From the NCBI GenBank assembly GCA_950022655.1, contig OX465587.1, positions 32,987,716 to 33,051,715 on the forward strand: a stretch of DNA of 64,000 bases, read 5' to 3'. Origin of the DNA: Alentia gelatinosa. Its lineage: Eukaryota > Annelida > Polychaeta > Phyllodocida > Polynoidae. The position numbers and the translations under genes are program-made. The notes under the pieces were generated by a model, which made no database searches, was not told the DNA's origin, and was given only the letters and a program-made list of their open reading frames with translations. Of this stretch, positions 42,445 through 51,946 are shown piece by piece (positions within the stretch are counted from its first letter, which is position 1; each line of letters opens with the position of its first letter).

Positions 42445-43731
42445 ATATTGGTCTTCATTGGCATCACTTTGTGCATTATCTCCTGGTTAATCTTCACTGA
42501 CAGACTAAAGATTGCAGGGACATTCATCAGACATGCACTACAGGGACCACTGCAAACCTATAAAGATTTCCCAAACATCACAGTATATGTAAGGACATCA
42601 TCGCACCCTCAGCTTCTTTACCTTTTCTATTGCTTGTTTTTCCGCACTGCAGTGTTTTACTGGCCAGCAACTTATGGGAAAATGGTGTTAGTGTTAGATG
42701 ACTCAAAGGCTGACCATTCATTTGCTGGAAGATTTCAAAACCAGATCCAAACACATTACCCCGAATGGACATTGACTGTATTTTATGAAAAGAATCCTCC
42801 AGATAGATTCATCGCCAGGAAAAATAGTATTGGGAAAGGAAAAGGCTACAATATACAACTATACAATACATTTTTCCTGGACAGCTATGTCAATGATAGT
42901 ATCATCTCATATATGGATACAGATAGTCAGTTCCGAACACCCATGACTAAAGAATATTTAATGAGAAAAGGGAGCAAGTTATTGGTTATTGGTATTATTC
43001 CAATTGTCTCGGGTGCGCCATTTACAAAGGATTGGGTGATTACAACAGAAAAGGCTCTTGGCGTGAGAGTAATAGGTTGTTTTATGACAACATTCCCACA
43101 ATTGATCTACAGAGACACAGTTATAAATACTAGAAACTTCCTTCTGAAACGATTCAATACCACAAACTTCAACCATGCCCTTGACAAATTTTGGATTCAA
43201 GGCATGTGTTTTAGTCCAATCAATATCATTATGCATTATGCATGGTACTTTGAGAAGGACCGATATGACTGGCATATTAACTTGCCAAATTCAAAAAATA
43301 TTAACAAACGTCTTCCAGAAAAACACAAACTTAGGCCAGAACATATGCAACCCACAATAGTTGGTGTAAGTCACATTTCAAGAAAGAAATTTGTTCCCCA
43401 TTTATTGGTATCTGGATACTGTGAAACAATGAGAGCTATTGGTCAACAACCCAAAGGATGTCAGAATATCTATCATGACATGAACAGTTTCTGTGAGATG
43501 TATGTGTTGACTCGTAGACGTCAAGCAAGATGGCCTGTAACTATGTCAACATGGTGCAAAGAAGGCAAGTTTGCCCCATGCTGTAAGAAGGCTACTGTGG
43601 AACACTACAAGAATGTAGCACAAATACCGAGTGAGGTCCATGTGTTTAACATCACAAGGGCCCAATTTGTTGATCAACTGGCTAAGGAGTCTGCTGTGAC
43701 CTGTCCTCCTATAATAGTTCCTGGTGGTTGA
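42445..43731 (+). CDS. Terminal exon of a glycosyltransferase-like membrane protein
   Basis: The open frame begins right after a strong splice acceptor (TTTCTTTTGTTTCAG) and runs 428 codons to TGA at 43729-43731, with AATAAA at 43844. Its first in-frame ATG is about 80 codons in, after the hydrophobic anchor, so the start codon must lie in an upstream exon. Features: a single hydrophobic segment at the start (ILVFIGITLCIISWLIF), fitting a type II Golgi membrane protein; YMDTDSQF, a D-x-D metal/sugar-nucleotide motif, near residue 160; several N-x-S/T sites (NITV, NDSI, NTTN, NITR); and many cysteines and aromatic residues in the C-terminal part. I do not recognise the exact family. It is the only ORF here that looks like a normal host gene, with no retroelement motif. 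Substrate unknown. Confidence 0.7.
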   Translation: MLVFIGITLCIISWLIFTDRLKIAGTFIRHALQGPLQTYKDFPNITVYVRTSSHPQLLYLFYCLFFRTAVFYWPATYGKMVLVLDDSKADHSFAGRFQNQIQTHYPEWTLTVFYEKNPPDRFIARKNSIGKGKGYNIQLYNTFFLDSYVNDSIISYMDTDSQFRTPMTKEYLMRKGSKLLVIGIIPIVSGAPFTKDWVITTEKALGVRVIGCFMTTFPQLIYRDTVINTRNFLLKRFNTTNFNHALDKFWIQGMCFSPINIIMHYAWYFEKDRYDWHINLPNSKNINKRLPEKHKLRPEHMQPTIVGVSHISRKKFVPHLLVSGYCETMRAIGQQPKGCQNIYHDMNSFCEMYVLTRRRQARWPVTMSTWCKEGKFAPCCKKATVEHYKNVAQIPSEVHVFNITRAQFVDQLAKESAVTCPPIIVPGG

Positions 43732-43843
43732 ACTTATGAAAGCTTGATTATGTGTATTAGATATTATTATTATTATAATTATTTCATGTTTCAAATACTG
43801 GTATTGCACAGCACAAGGAATTTGTTAAGCTGTTTGAAATTGT

Positions 43844-43849
43844 AATAAA
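43844..43849 (+). terminator. Polyadenylation signal AATAAA
   Basis: Canonical AATAAA 113 bases after the stop codon of the glycosyltransferase-like exon. Confidence 0.7.
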
Positions 43850-44271
43850 TTGTGAATTAATATCAATTCTATCACTGGTATCTCTTATTTTCAAATATGA
43901 AAACAAGACCCAAGTACCAATGTCATACTTTATTGCACATGGTCAAGTGACTTCTTTCTACTTGCCATTTTTGCTTCACTACAACCAAACTACCGCCTGG
44001 AAGCCCAGGAGGCTGCATCAAATGGGGTACCTGACCCCTTCTCATGCCACAAGGGGTGTGGTCCTCTCTTTCAGATCTTAAAGCCTATGTTCTGAAGAAC
44101 ATCCACACAGCCTTTGTCACTACCATCTGTCCCTATTTAGCGTCTTGGCTCATTTTATTGTCATTTGACTGTATGGTATCAATATTTTAGGCTAACAATT
44201 GGCCAACTATATTCGGGCGAGTATGCAGAACAAAGAAATTTATCGCTCTAGTGGGATACATTTGTGTAATG

Positions 44272-44374
44272 ATGCCACGTGTAAAATTACAAATGAGTGA
44301 GCAAGACAAGAGCGATATTGAGAGTATCAACAAGCACATCTTATGGAGTGTCACGCAAATTTCACTGGATCTCG
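44272..44374 (+). CDS. Possible first coding exon of another gene
   Basis: ATG at 44272 opens 34 codons (MPRVKLQMSEQDKSDIES then INKHILWSVTQISLDL) that run exactly into a consensus 5' splice site, CTCG|GTGAGT at 44374/44375. Polar, helix-like composition; phase 1 at the donor. I cannot identify the protein or find the next exon. The only evidence is the ATG-to-donor fit, so this is a suggestion. Confidence 0.3.
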
Positions 44375-44421
44375 GTGAGTTTTATGTTATTTCTTAACAT
44401 TCTGAAGTAATATAGACAGGG

Positions 44422-44582
44422 TAGGATAAATTCTAACCAAACTTGAGTTTGTTGAGTCTTGTTTATCGCACTCCGGCAAGGTCTGCCCCTCACTGCACTC
44501 GGCTGTGCCTTGTGCAATAATACTCTAACTTGCCATCATGTGATAAACAATTACTCGACAAACTCTCGTTTGGTTTATCCTA
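44422..44582. mobile_element. Small foldback element with TA ends
   Basis: About 160 bp whose halves pair imperfectly: GGATAAATTCTAACCAAAC and GAGTTTGTTGAGTCTTGTTTATC on the left match the reverse complement of the right end (GATAAACAATTACTCGACAAACTC and GTTTGGTTTATCC). TA stands at both borders, as in Tc1/mariner-type MITEs. Confidence 0.6.
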
Positions 44583-46467
44583 ATTATTGAAATAATGTCT
44601 TCACTGTAATAAACATTGATAAGGCATCCCAGCTTTGGTAATACTTGTTGAATATCAGAGTATTTCTGTGTGTTTGAAGAATCATATTCCAATTTTAGTT
44701 CACTGGTCTCCAAGCACACTCAGCAGAAGGTCAGACTCTTTCTCACTCCTTGCTCTTACAGGGGTTGGATCCTTCCCCTATAACCTTACTGTTATATGTT
44801 CAAATTTGGTTGTCCTCTAATAATCACTTAGTTTATGTTGTTGTAAATTGTATGCATTAGGGAACAAGAATTGAGAAACTAGCTCCCCATTGGTAAAGAA
44901 TGATTATCTTGTTTCTTCCAACTCAGTGTGGAAAGATATAACCTTAGTAAATCAATGATTGTGTTATGTGTGATCTATGTATATTCTTTTCTATTTGCAT
45001 AGTGTGCTCAGATTGCTGAAACACTGGTGCAAGGTCATCTGATCAGAATAGGAAATTGGTTTACTTTGAATGATCTATTCAAGAAATGCATGCATGAATA
45101 ACCAAGGTCAAATTTCAAACCCTCTTCTTAAGAATATAGGGTCATCACTCAGTGTTGGAGATGCCACTCATTACTTCCCCCTTGGTATCTTGCATCTTCT
45201 GAGAAAGGTGAAATATGTATTTCAATGCACTGTAGATCATTCTTAGATATCACATATTGGGATTATAGACTCTGGTGATATTGAGCTTTAGATGGCACAC
45301 CTAGAAGGTATCAGGTGGTGCTAACTCCTGTGGGCAGCTAACAATAACTAGGAAGAAATAGTATGTTCATCATTGATGAAGGAGCGTGCAGTATACATGA
45401 ATAACAATTGAAAGGTTTGGATTACATTCATTCCATGGATGGTTTTCTATAACTCACTTAATCCCAGTCAACTTGTTATTTTTAAAACTGTCTATCTAGG
45501 ATCCAAACAGAGCAAGCACCAGTGGATCGTGAGGTATTTTGGTCTTGAGTGATTGGTCATGGTCAGCTGGGCATGCCTCTAAGACCCTGAGAAACTGGCT
45601 CCCTGCTCTGTTCTCAATATCACAGTAAATAGCACACAGATAGTGAAGGGATAGTTTGTATGCAGTACCCTAAAAGTCTATATGGGCCACTCTAACCTCT
45701 AGATGATGTATTTAGCGCGTGCAAGCATGCTCTAATAATATGTGGGGATGTATAACATAATCAGAAATGGTTTTATAAGCAGGCAGTTTCAATGTTAACT
45801 GGATATATACTTGGCTGCAAATAAATCACACAAATCCTTATAATTTGTTACTTTTCTTATTTCATATATATCTCTTCTGGTGACTTGAGTTTCTGTGGTC
45901 TTGCTCACTCATTGAAAACAATAGCACATCATAAATGAAGCCATATATACATGTATGGTGTTTCTTGAATAAAAGTGGGTTTCATCATGATCTTTATTGT
46001 GAAACGTTTTTTGAGGCCAGGTCAGGATTGAGGCAAGATGAATATACCAAAATGGCCAATACACATTAAACAACTTGCAACGGGTGCCTGCAGCAGTCAT
46101 ATATGTGGGGGTCAGGTAATACTAGGCAATGGGTTTCGACAGGTCTATCATAGTAATTCTTTTAGCAGTGTTTATTTTCTTCAACACATTCGATATGAAC
46201 AACACAATTCATACATCATGCGCAATAATCCCCTTTTTCATAAGGCATACGAAACCCTTTGTGGTCATTTACTCGGTCTCTTTTTTAAAATTTTTTATCA
46301 CTTATTGTTGAATGCAACTCTGATCAACCTCACTAACTCATAATTTGGGAAAAAAATTGCCACCCTGTTGCGGATGATCTTGATAAATCTTTTTAGGTTA
46401 ACACTTAATGATCAGTTTCAGTGATAATTCTAAAAGTCACAGCATCAAAGTCGTGATCTAAAGCCCA
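44583..46467. other. Non-genic or intronic DNA
   Basis: About 1.9 kb with no ORF, motif or repeat that I can support. It could be an intron of the gene started at 44272, if that exon is real. Confidence 0.4.
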
Positions 46468-46771
46468 ATGCCCATCTACCGATTTCGGAACATTTATGTA
46501 CGTTTGTCGGCGACAAACGGAGGATAATTTGTCTCAGCAAAGCCATCCTAATTGAGTCGGTAGATGTAGGACAGCTAGGCAAGGCTACCCACCAATTAGT
46601 GAACACTCGGTTTCTTTGGTTTTTGCCCTCCCCCAGCGATTAGTGGACCATACACAGATTTTATCAGTGTGTGGGTCGAGCGAGGGGTTACGTAATTTGC
46701 CTGCGATAAGGTGACCGACTCCTATACAATTTGGGAACTAATCGTTCAACCCTAAATCGGTAGATGGGCAT
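46468..46771. mobile_element. MITE with 18-bp inverted ends
   Basis: Ends ATGCCCATCTACCGATTT (46468-46485) and its exact reverse complement (46754-46771), 304 bp in all. Internal GTCGGCGACAAACGG adds a small hairpin. No coding sequence and no clear target duplication. Confidence 0.7.
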
Positions 46772-47350
46772 CCGGCTGAACCTGGTAAATGTAAGAATCT
46801 TAACATATCTGGCCGGGCGGCTATTTGAGTTATTGTGTACTGATGGTAACACATATCTAATTCTGCTATGTCATACATAGATTAGGTACCTATTCTTGTT
46901 CCTCAACTTTCTCTCTCTTCTGTTGCATATGTTGTTCGTTTCTGTGTATATAATTATATACAGACAACTGACCTGCACATGCTTGTAATACCCACTAGTT
47001 GGGTTATCTGCGGGTCATCACTGAATACTGGAGTAGATGGAAGATAAATTCGTAAACCGAACCTAGTCTAACATCCAGTCTAAATAAAAACTCAGCGGCA
47101 AACTCGTGATGTCTCTTTCTAATATCTTCCAAGGTGACCTGAAAACCGTCAGCCAAGAACAGTTCATTGGGCACAGTGAAGATGGGTGAGACATAGCCTT
47201 GGGCTGTCATCTTAGGACGGAACAGGAGAAAATGAATTGAATATGAAGAATAAAAAGGAAGAGGTTTAAAGACCAAACAAGACAGTACATTATAAGGGGA
47301 AGAAAAGAAAAAGCACCATTATTCCTTACTCAACCATTTTCACTGCATTT

Positions 47351-47906
47351 TTATAATTCTTTGAACAACTTATCCAAGAACTTGGATTTCCTCTCTTCAC
47401 TTAGCATTTTACAGGAAGTAATCTCAACTAACATCTTATAGTTGAGCTCTTTGAGGAACAAGGTCACATCTAGATCATTGGAATAAAAAAGTCTTTGTCT
47501 GTGTATAAATGCTTTGGCGTGTAGAACAATGAAATTTAGCCAATTTAACATTTCTATTCAGGGATGGACCTGAACCAAAACGGCCCAGAAGAACATCTCT
47601 GGAAGAAATAGCCAGAATATACTCACCAAGTATCGTGGCTGTCCACTTTTTAAGGAAAGCCCAAAATTCTCCCACTGCCTTATTTTTCAGAAAGAAGTAT
47701 ACAATGTTGTCCTCATTTGTGCAGTAAGAGCATTCTGGGGAATCTACTATCCTCCTTTGAGCCAAATATAGATTGGAGGTAATAGTTCTGTTTAGAATCC
47801 TATATAGGAGAGACTGGATATGGGTCTCCCGAGAGACTCGGAAGGGGAGGGAACAAATCTGCTCCAGGCAGTCCAGGCAAATCCCCTCAGCATGGAGTTG
47901 TCCCAT
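47351..47906 (-). pseudogene. LINE ORF2 C-terminus with CCHC knuckle
   Basis: Two overlapping frames. The first (47906-47475) has THIQSLLYRILNRTITSN and a knuckle CSYCTNEDNIVYFF (C-x2-C; the His/Cys part is altered), then GEFWAFLKKWTATILGEY. The second (47551-47351) has FIVLHAKAFIHRQRLFYSND and ends KLFKEL. The inner LINE at 24262-31712 has the same blocks (IHNVIPTNQF, CTYCKERD, VKFYIYRQRLFY). A frameshift separates the frames. Confidence 0.8.
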
Positions 47907-48088
47907 TACACTAAGTCCATATAAGGAATAGAGTAGACCGAGTAGCCAATGACTGCATTCGCAGCAAACCCCGACCTTGACCCTGACCTCCTTACATGAT
48001 ATTTTCTAGAGCCTTGGGACGTAGACATCAGTCGAGAGTTGACCTCGAATCTTAGGGGCCACAACCACCCTCCCCTGGGGTTCCAGGT

Positions 48089-48352
48089 CTAGGAACCATG
48101 AGATAGATGACCTATGGAGAGCATTTCCAGAAATACAATTTTTGTACCATACTTGGAGTTAATTTCGGTGTCAGACATCAACTCCACACTGTTGAACAAA
48201 TGCCCCACCTGGTTAATCCCCGCCATCAATATATGTCTCCTAGTAGAAGAGAAGAGGCCTGATTTGAGAAACATGTTATCCCACAGACATTCATTGAAAC
48301 ATTCCATATCTTCGTGAGGAGGACTGTTGTAGATTTTGTCCCAAACCTTCAT
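48089..48352 (-). pseudogene. LINE ORF2 connector region
   Basis: 87 codons (MKVWDKIYNSPPHEDME, CLWDNMFLKSGLFS, then MAGINQVGHLFN) between the thumb and the knuckle. The inner LINE has the matching stretch MWKTFYNVLPSSE, LLNNMFIHLDWEV, WKGQALFRFRI. It is a frame fragment of a dead LINE. Confidence 0.7.
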
Positions 48353-48481
48353 GACAGATTGGTATAAGTGGCCAGGAGGTGGTAGTTTACTCTTAACATT
48401 TCTTTTTCAAGAAAAAGAGAAAGGCAGACTCATCGCCAGAGAACCCTTCTTTGAACAGGGAGGTCCAGTTCCTAACTTCAC

Positions 48482-48854
48482 TTAACCCTATCGTGCCGGG
48501 TACCCACAGCAGGGCGACAGTCATGGAGCCGGGCACTAGTGCCAATGAATCTGCTAGAGGACGGGTACATAGGCTTATTGTGAAAATTTTATTTTTGGAT
48601 CACGTGACATAACACATGATACTTATTACTATTTTTCATTCCACATAGAAATATCAAATATGATGTTATATCTACATTATCTGAAAATTTCATGTTTATT
48701 GAGCCATTATTCTCAATTTTTTTTTTTTTAAAAACGAATATTTTGTAAATGATGTCTCAAGGCATCACGCGGCCATCCACGGATGATTCCTTGAGGCATC
48801 ACCCGGCCAGCCCTGGTTGATGCCTCAAGGCATCACCCGGCTTGAATGGGTTAA
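48482..48854. mobile_element. piggyBac-type MITE with TTAA duplications
   Basis: TTAA at 48482-48485 and 48851-48854. The element starts CCCTATCGTGCCGGGT and ends ACCCGGCTTGAATGGG, imperfect inverted ends beginning CCC as in piggyBac elements. The right half holds three TGATGCC-like palindromes (GATGCCTCAAGGCATC) each followed by ACCCGG or ACGCGG. It is inserted in the LINE, whose frame resumes on both sides. Confidence 0.8.
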
Positions 48855-48950
48855 TACAAGCCTGCTACCCATTGAAGTCTTTAGGATTGAACCATTATAC
48901 TAAAATCTAACAGCTTCGGCCTCCATCCTTAATAACCATGGTTAATGTAT
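48855..48950 (-). pseudogene. LINE ORF2 sliver between MITE and gypsy
   Basis: On the minus strand this reads GWRPKLLDFSIMVQS then a stop, then RLQWVAGLY. The inner LINE has GGLKLLDLKVMYEVSCLKWVARL at the corresponding place, so this joins the 61341 side to the 48481 side. Confidence 0.7.
48947..48950. repeat. gypsy target-site duplication, left copy (GTAT)
   Basis: GTAT precedes the left LTR and is repeated at 61341-61344 after the right LTR. Confidence 0.75.
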
Positions 48951-49481
48951 TGTAGTGGGACGGGAATCCAGCAGTGTTCGTTTGTTTCACGGAAGGTGGC
49001 GCGATATGCCGATCCTTACTGTGTAGTGATTCCGGACAACGCCGCACACGAGAGTGGCGCGGTGGAGACCGGGATTACGTAACGCTTAGTATATATACTC
49101 AGCGTTCACAGTAGGTCGACAGGCTGTCCTCGCGCGTCCCTTCTACGGAACGGATCCTTGGGCCCTCACTTTGCAGGCGGGTTCTTGTAACCTTCCTGGT
49201 GGTTAGGCTGATCTTCCGGATTGGCCTATCCAGCGTTACCTAGCACCCATGTGCTAGGGTACTGTACTTGTAGGGAAGATCTTCCAGATCTTTCCGGGAA
49301 GTAAGTGATTAATAAACATCCCTGTTTATTAAGTGACGTTGTTGTGTTATGTGTGAATAGGTCTGTGCAAACTAACCGAAAACCGAACCAACCTACGTAA
49401 GTGCGTAGGGTGGGATCCTGCCTGGAACTAGCGTTCCGGATTGGGGTCATCCAACCTGCTAGACAGGCGGCGACCACCACA
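48951..49481 (+). repeat. gypsy 5' LTR
   Basis: 531 bp, TGTAGTGGGA...CCACCACA. Contains a TATA-like TATATATA at 49090, AATAAA at 49311 inside a perfect hairpin, and a GT-rich stretch just after, so U3, R and U5 can be placed. It also holds the perfect palindrome GGAAGATCTTCC (about 49275). Confidence 0.95.
49309..49332 (+). promoter_or_regulatory. Poly(A) signal in a perfect hairpin
   Basis: Arms of 10 bases (49309-49318 and 49323-49332) are exact complements around a TCCC loop. The 5' arm contains AATAAA (49311-49316). GTTGTTGTGTTATGTGTG follows at 49339-49356 as the downstream element. The same hairpin is in the 3' LTR (about 61168-61191). Confidence 0.75.
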
Positions 49482-49482
49482 T

Positions 49483-49500
49483 TGGTGCCGTGACCAGGAT
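49483..49500 (+). other. Primer-binding site, tRNA-His
   Basis: TGGTGCCGTGACCAGGAT, one base after the 5' LTR. It is complementary to the 3' end of animal tRNA-His (ATCCTGGTCACGGCA plus CCA), judged from the well-conserved GCCGUGA acceptor stem. It would prime minus-strand DNA synthesis. Confidence 0.8.
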
Positions 49501-49535
49501 CCCAGGTTGCTTGCACAACCCGGGATTCTCGGTAA

Positions 49536-51437
49536 ATGCACGGATCTGGAATAAGAACCAGATCCAAGGCTGAACAGGAGAGTGAAGATGGGGAGGTAAC
49601 TTCTCAACAAACTCTTCCGGCCCGGAATGACGACAAGTCTCCAAAACCAGAGGGAGGGGGTGAAATCCAGAAGTCTGGCAAGGAGAAATCTCGGAAGAGA
49701 ACCGCCGCTCAGAATCTGAGTTCGACGGTCCTGAAGAGTTTCAGTCCGGCGGCCGACAGCCGACATGGCCCCGCAAGGGATCTGGAGGGACTCAGTAAAA
49801 TTGGGTCTCAGACAGATAGTCCCGGAGAGTCTAGTACTCCCCGGAATAGGTCGGAAAATACCTTAAGGGTATCTTCCGAGGAAGTTCCTATAGGTTTCCT
49901 TGGACCCGAACTCTTAGCCGAGTTTGATAGGGAAAGGGAAGCCAGAGACATGTGTCGGGAACTAGAAGCTCGAAACCGTGAGATCGCCGAGAAGGTAGCC
50001 CAAAGGCACCATAACTTGGAAGAACTCTCGGTTCGCGAGATTGAGACTCTAGAAAAAATCGAGCGTTTGGACCAACATGTACAATACATGAAGGACCAAG
50101 TTCGACTAGCAGAGACAGAATCATCCCAACGGATGCCTATGTCCCAAGCTGGCTGGAGTAATGTGAGAGATCATCTATATTCCCCACCAGGAAGAGTAGA
50201 GGATCCAGAGAAGACCCCTAACAGATTCACATCTGGAACAAAGGGTGTAAAGACTCCTTTGGTTAGCTTCCGGCTACCCTCTGAGTCAAGAATGGGTTCT
50301 CCGAGTTCCGAACGTACTAGTAAAGCTATAGCTGAATTAGGGTTCAACTCGTTCAACCAAGTCCGGGAACAGGATCGGATCTTTAACTTGTCAATGGCGA
50401 GAGCTGACAAGGTTCCGATGATGCGCCCAGAGAACGCAGCCAGAAAAAACGCTGTCATTCCAAAACCTTACGGGAAAGGAATGGAGTGGGAACACTGGTT
50501 CGCGGGATTTTGTGAGGACATACAATGTAATGGCTGGAATAAAGTCGATGCATTGCCATACCTCAAAAGAGCGTTGCGAGATGGACCCGGGGAAGCTGCA
50601 CTTCGCGCTTTTCGCCGTTCCGGTGGTACGGAATGGGATGAGTTAGTGGTGGTAGCCTCATACTACTGTGGTCAGTTGGTAACGCTGAACCCCCGTTCCA
50701 CTTTTTTAAAGAGGATCCAGGGAAAAGAGGAGACAACTCGCGCCTATGGGCTAGCTTTGCAACAAATGTTGTTAGAGGTTTACCCAGGGACGGGATTAGA
50801 TTCTCCTGCGCTGCATGAAGATCTACAAACTCAGTTTGTAAAAGGACTTCGAGATGATGACGTGAGAGCGGAAGTCATCTCTAAATGGGAGCCCGGTATG
50901 AACTTCATGCAGGTATTGCGAATAGTAGATGCCTATGAACAATGGTGTATACTATTCGGAAAATATGCTAATCCCGGGAAAACTTCTCGGGTTAACATAG
51001 TGGGTTCTACTTGGTCACAAGTAGAGGAAGATACCTACGAGTGTCAGGAAGCGGAAATAGAGGATATACTCTCTAATGTCCGCTCGATGGTACTCGGAAG
51101 AGGAGGCTTCAATAGACGGGGACGTGGAAGAGGTCGAACCCCTAGCTTTGGAAGGAACAGCGATGTACCTTCTGTGGCAGAGGCAAAACCAATAACCACT
51201 GATCCTGAAGGAAATTCCTCAGAGGTTATGAAGTTGTTGACCAAAATCAACGAAAGACTGAATCAGGTGGAGAAAAACCAGCTGGATGTCCGACGTTGTT
51301 GGCGGTGCAACAAAATGGGACATATCTCTCCAGATTGTCCAGAAACCCGGAACGTTACTACGGTGGAAACATCTCGTAGTCTGCCTGCGTTGATGGTTGC
51401 CTCTCAGGGTGAACCGGAAAACAAAGGAGGACTGTAG
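49536..51437 (+). CDS. gag: gypsy Gag polyprotein
   Basis: 633 codons from the ATG at 49536, 35 bases after the primer site. A basic, serine-rich N-terminus (to about residue 115) precedes a coiled-coil segment (about 125-195: EFDREREARDMCRELEARN, IETLEKIERLDQHVQYMKDQ). The capsid region runs about 300-495 (KPYGKGMEWEHWFAGFCED, LPYLKRALRDGPGEAALRAF, LYPG-type segment, FVKGLRDDDVR). An RG-rich stretch GGFNRRGRGRGRTPSFGR (about 525) leads to one zinc knuckle CWRCNKMGHISPDC (C-x2-C-x4-H-x4-C, about 588). The frame is intact. The protease frame overlaps its last 25 bases in the -1 register (51413-51437). Confidence 0.95.
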   Translation: MHGSGIRTRSKAEQESEDGEVTSQQTLPARNDDKSPKPEGGGEIQKSGKEKSRKRTAAQNLSSTVLKSFSPAADSRHGPARDLEGLSKIGSQTDSPGESSTPRNRSENTLRVSSEEVPIGFLGPELLAEFDREREARDMCRELEARNREIAEKVAQRHHNLEELSVREIETLEKIERLDQHVQYMKDQVRLAETESSQRMPMSQAGWSNVRDHLYSPPGRVEDPEKTPNRFTSGTKGVKTPLVSFRLPSESRMGSPSSERTSKAIAELGFNSFNQVREQDRIFNLSMARADKVPMMRPENAARKNAVIPKPYGKGMEWEHWFAGFCEDIQCNGWNKVDALPYLKRALRDGPGEAALRAFRRSGGTEWDELVVVASYYCGQLVTLNPRSTFLKRIQGKEETTRAYGLALQQMLLEVYPGTGLDSPALHEDLQTQFVKGLRDDDVRAEVISKWEPGMNFMQVLRIVDAYEQWCILFGKYANPGKTSRVNIVGSTWSQVEEDTYECQEAEIEDILSNVRSMVLGRGGFNRRGRGRGRTPSFGRNSDVPSVAEAKPITTDPEGNSSEVMKLLTKINERLNQVEKNQLDVRRCWRCNKMGHISPDCPETRNVTTVETSRSLPALMVASQGEPENKGGL

Positions 51438-51946
51438 CGAGTGGCAACACTGCGGTCCGGGAAGGAAAGTGCCAGGGAACACAAACCTGTGAGATGTATA
51501 GGGAGGAAAATATTTCCAACTTACCAGAAAAGTGGAAGATACAAAATACGGTCGCAACGATTTGTAGTAAGTATCTTTCACCCGGGCATCCTTGTCTGCA
51601 ATGGCTTTGTCAACGCGGATGGGATCTTGGAACCTTAGATGGAATCTCACGGTTTATAAGACAACCGTCCCCTTTGGGAGGACGTCGTTGGTATGTGCCG
51701 GCTAGAATTCAAGGAAGGAAAGTGGATCTATTGTTGGATACTGGTGCTAGTCGCTCTGTGTTAAACAACGGACTCTATCAGTCTCTTGGATTTGCGCAGG
51801 AATGTCATGTTCTTGGAGCCTCGGCAAAAGCTGCTAATGGTACTCATATGAGGTGCTATGGTAGTGTGATTATTCCAGTCTCAATAGGTAACACTGAATT
51901 CGTATGGGTCCCATACTCAGTGATATCGAAGAAAGTGGAATATTAG
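51413..51946 (+). CDS. pro: gypsy protease, N-terminal and catalytic part
   Basis: Open in the -1 frame relative to gag from 51413; first ATG at 51494. DLLLDTGASRSVLNNGLYQ holds the aspartic-protease active site (about 51727), followed by AKAANGTHMRCYGSV and IPVSIGNTEFVWVPYSV. It ends TAG at 51944-51946. The second half of the protease fold (SDIEESGILGVEFLTLYGG) is in the next frame, which overlaps from 51898. Gag-to-protease by -1 frameshifting is plausible. The break inside the protease domain looks more like a one-base indel, as no obvious slippery heptamer is present there. Confidence 0.85.
   Translation, partial: TGKQRRTVASGNTAVREGKCQGTQTCEMYREENISNLPEKWKIQNTVATICSKYLSPGHPCLQWLCQRGWDLGTLDGISRFIRQPSPLGGRRWYVPARIQGRKVDLLLDTGASRSVLNNGLYQSLGFAQECHVLGASAKAANGTHMRCYGSVIIPVSIGNTEFVWVPYSVISKKVEY

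Larger units (their letters stand above)
47290..48481 (-). mobile_element. L1/Tx1-like LINE (third), 3' part
   Basis: Minus-strand LINE whose pieces are collinear over 63260-61341, 48950-48855 and 48481-47290. The gaps are a Ty3/gypsy element and a small MITE. The ORF2 tail ends with a stop at about 47351; the 3' end is not sharply defined (near 47290). Confidence 0.8.

Noticed and set aside
47004..47276. 90-codon minus-strand frame below the LINE end
   Set aside because: No recognisable motif and it lies in the poorly defined LINE 3' flank; not supported.
51898..51946. Programmed -1 frameshift between protease and pol
   Set aside because: No X-XXY-YYZ heptamer in the correct frame and the break falls inside the protease fold; an indel is simpler, pending comparison with other copies.
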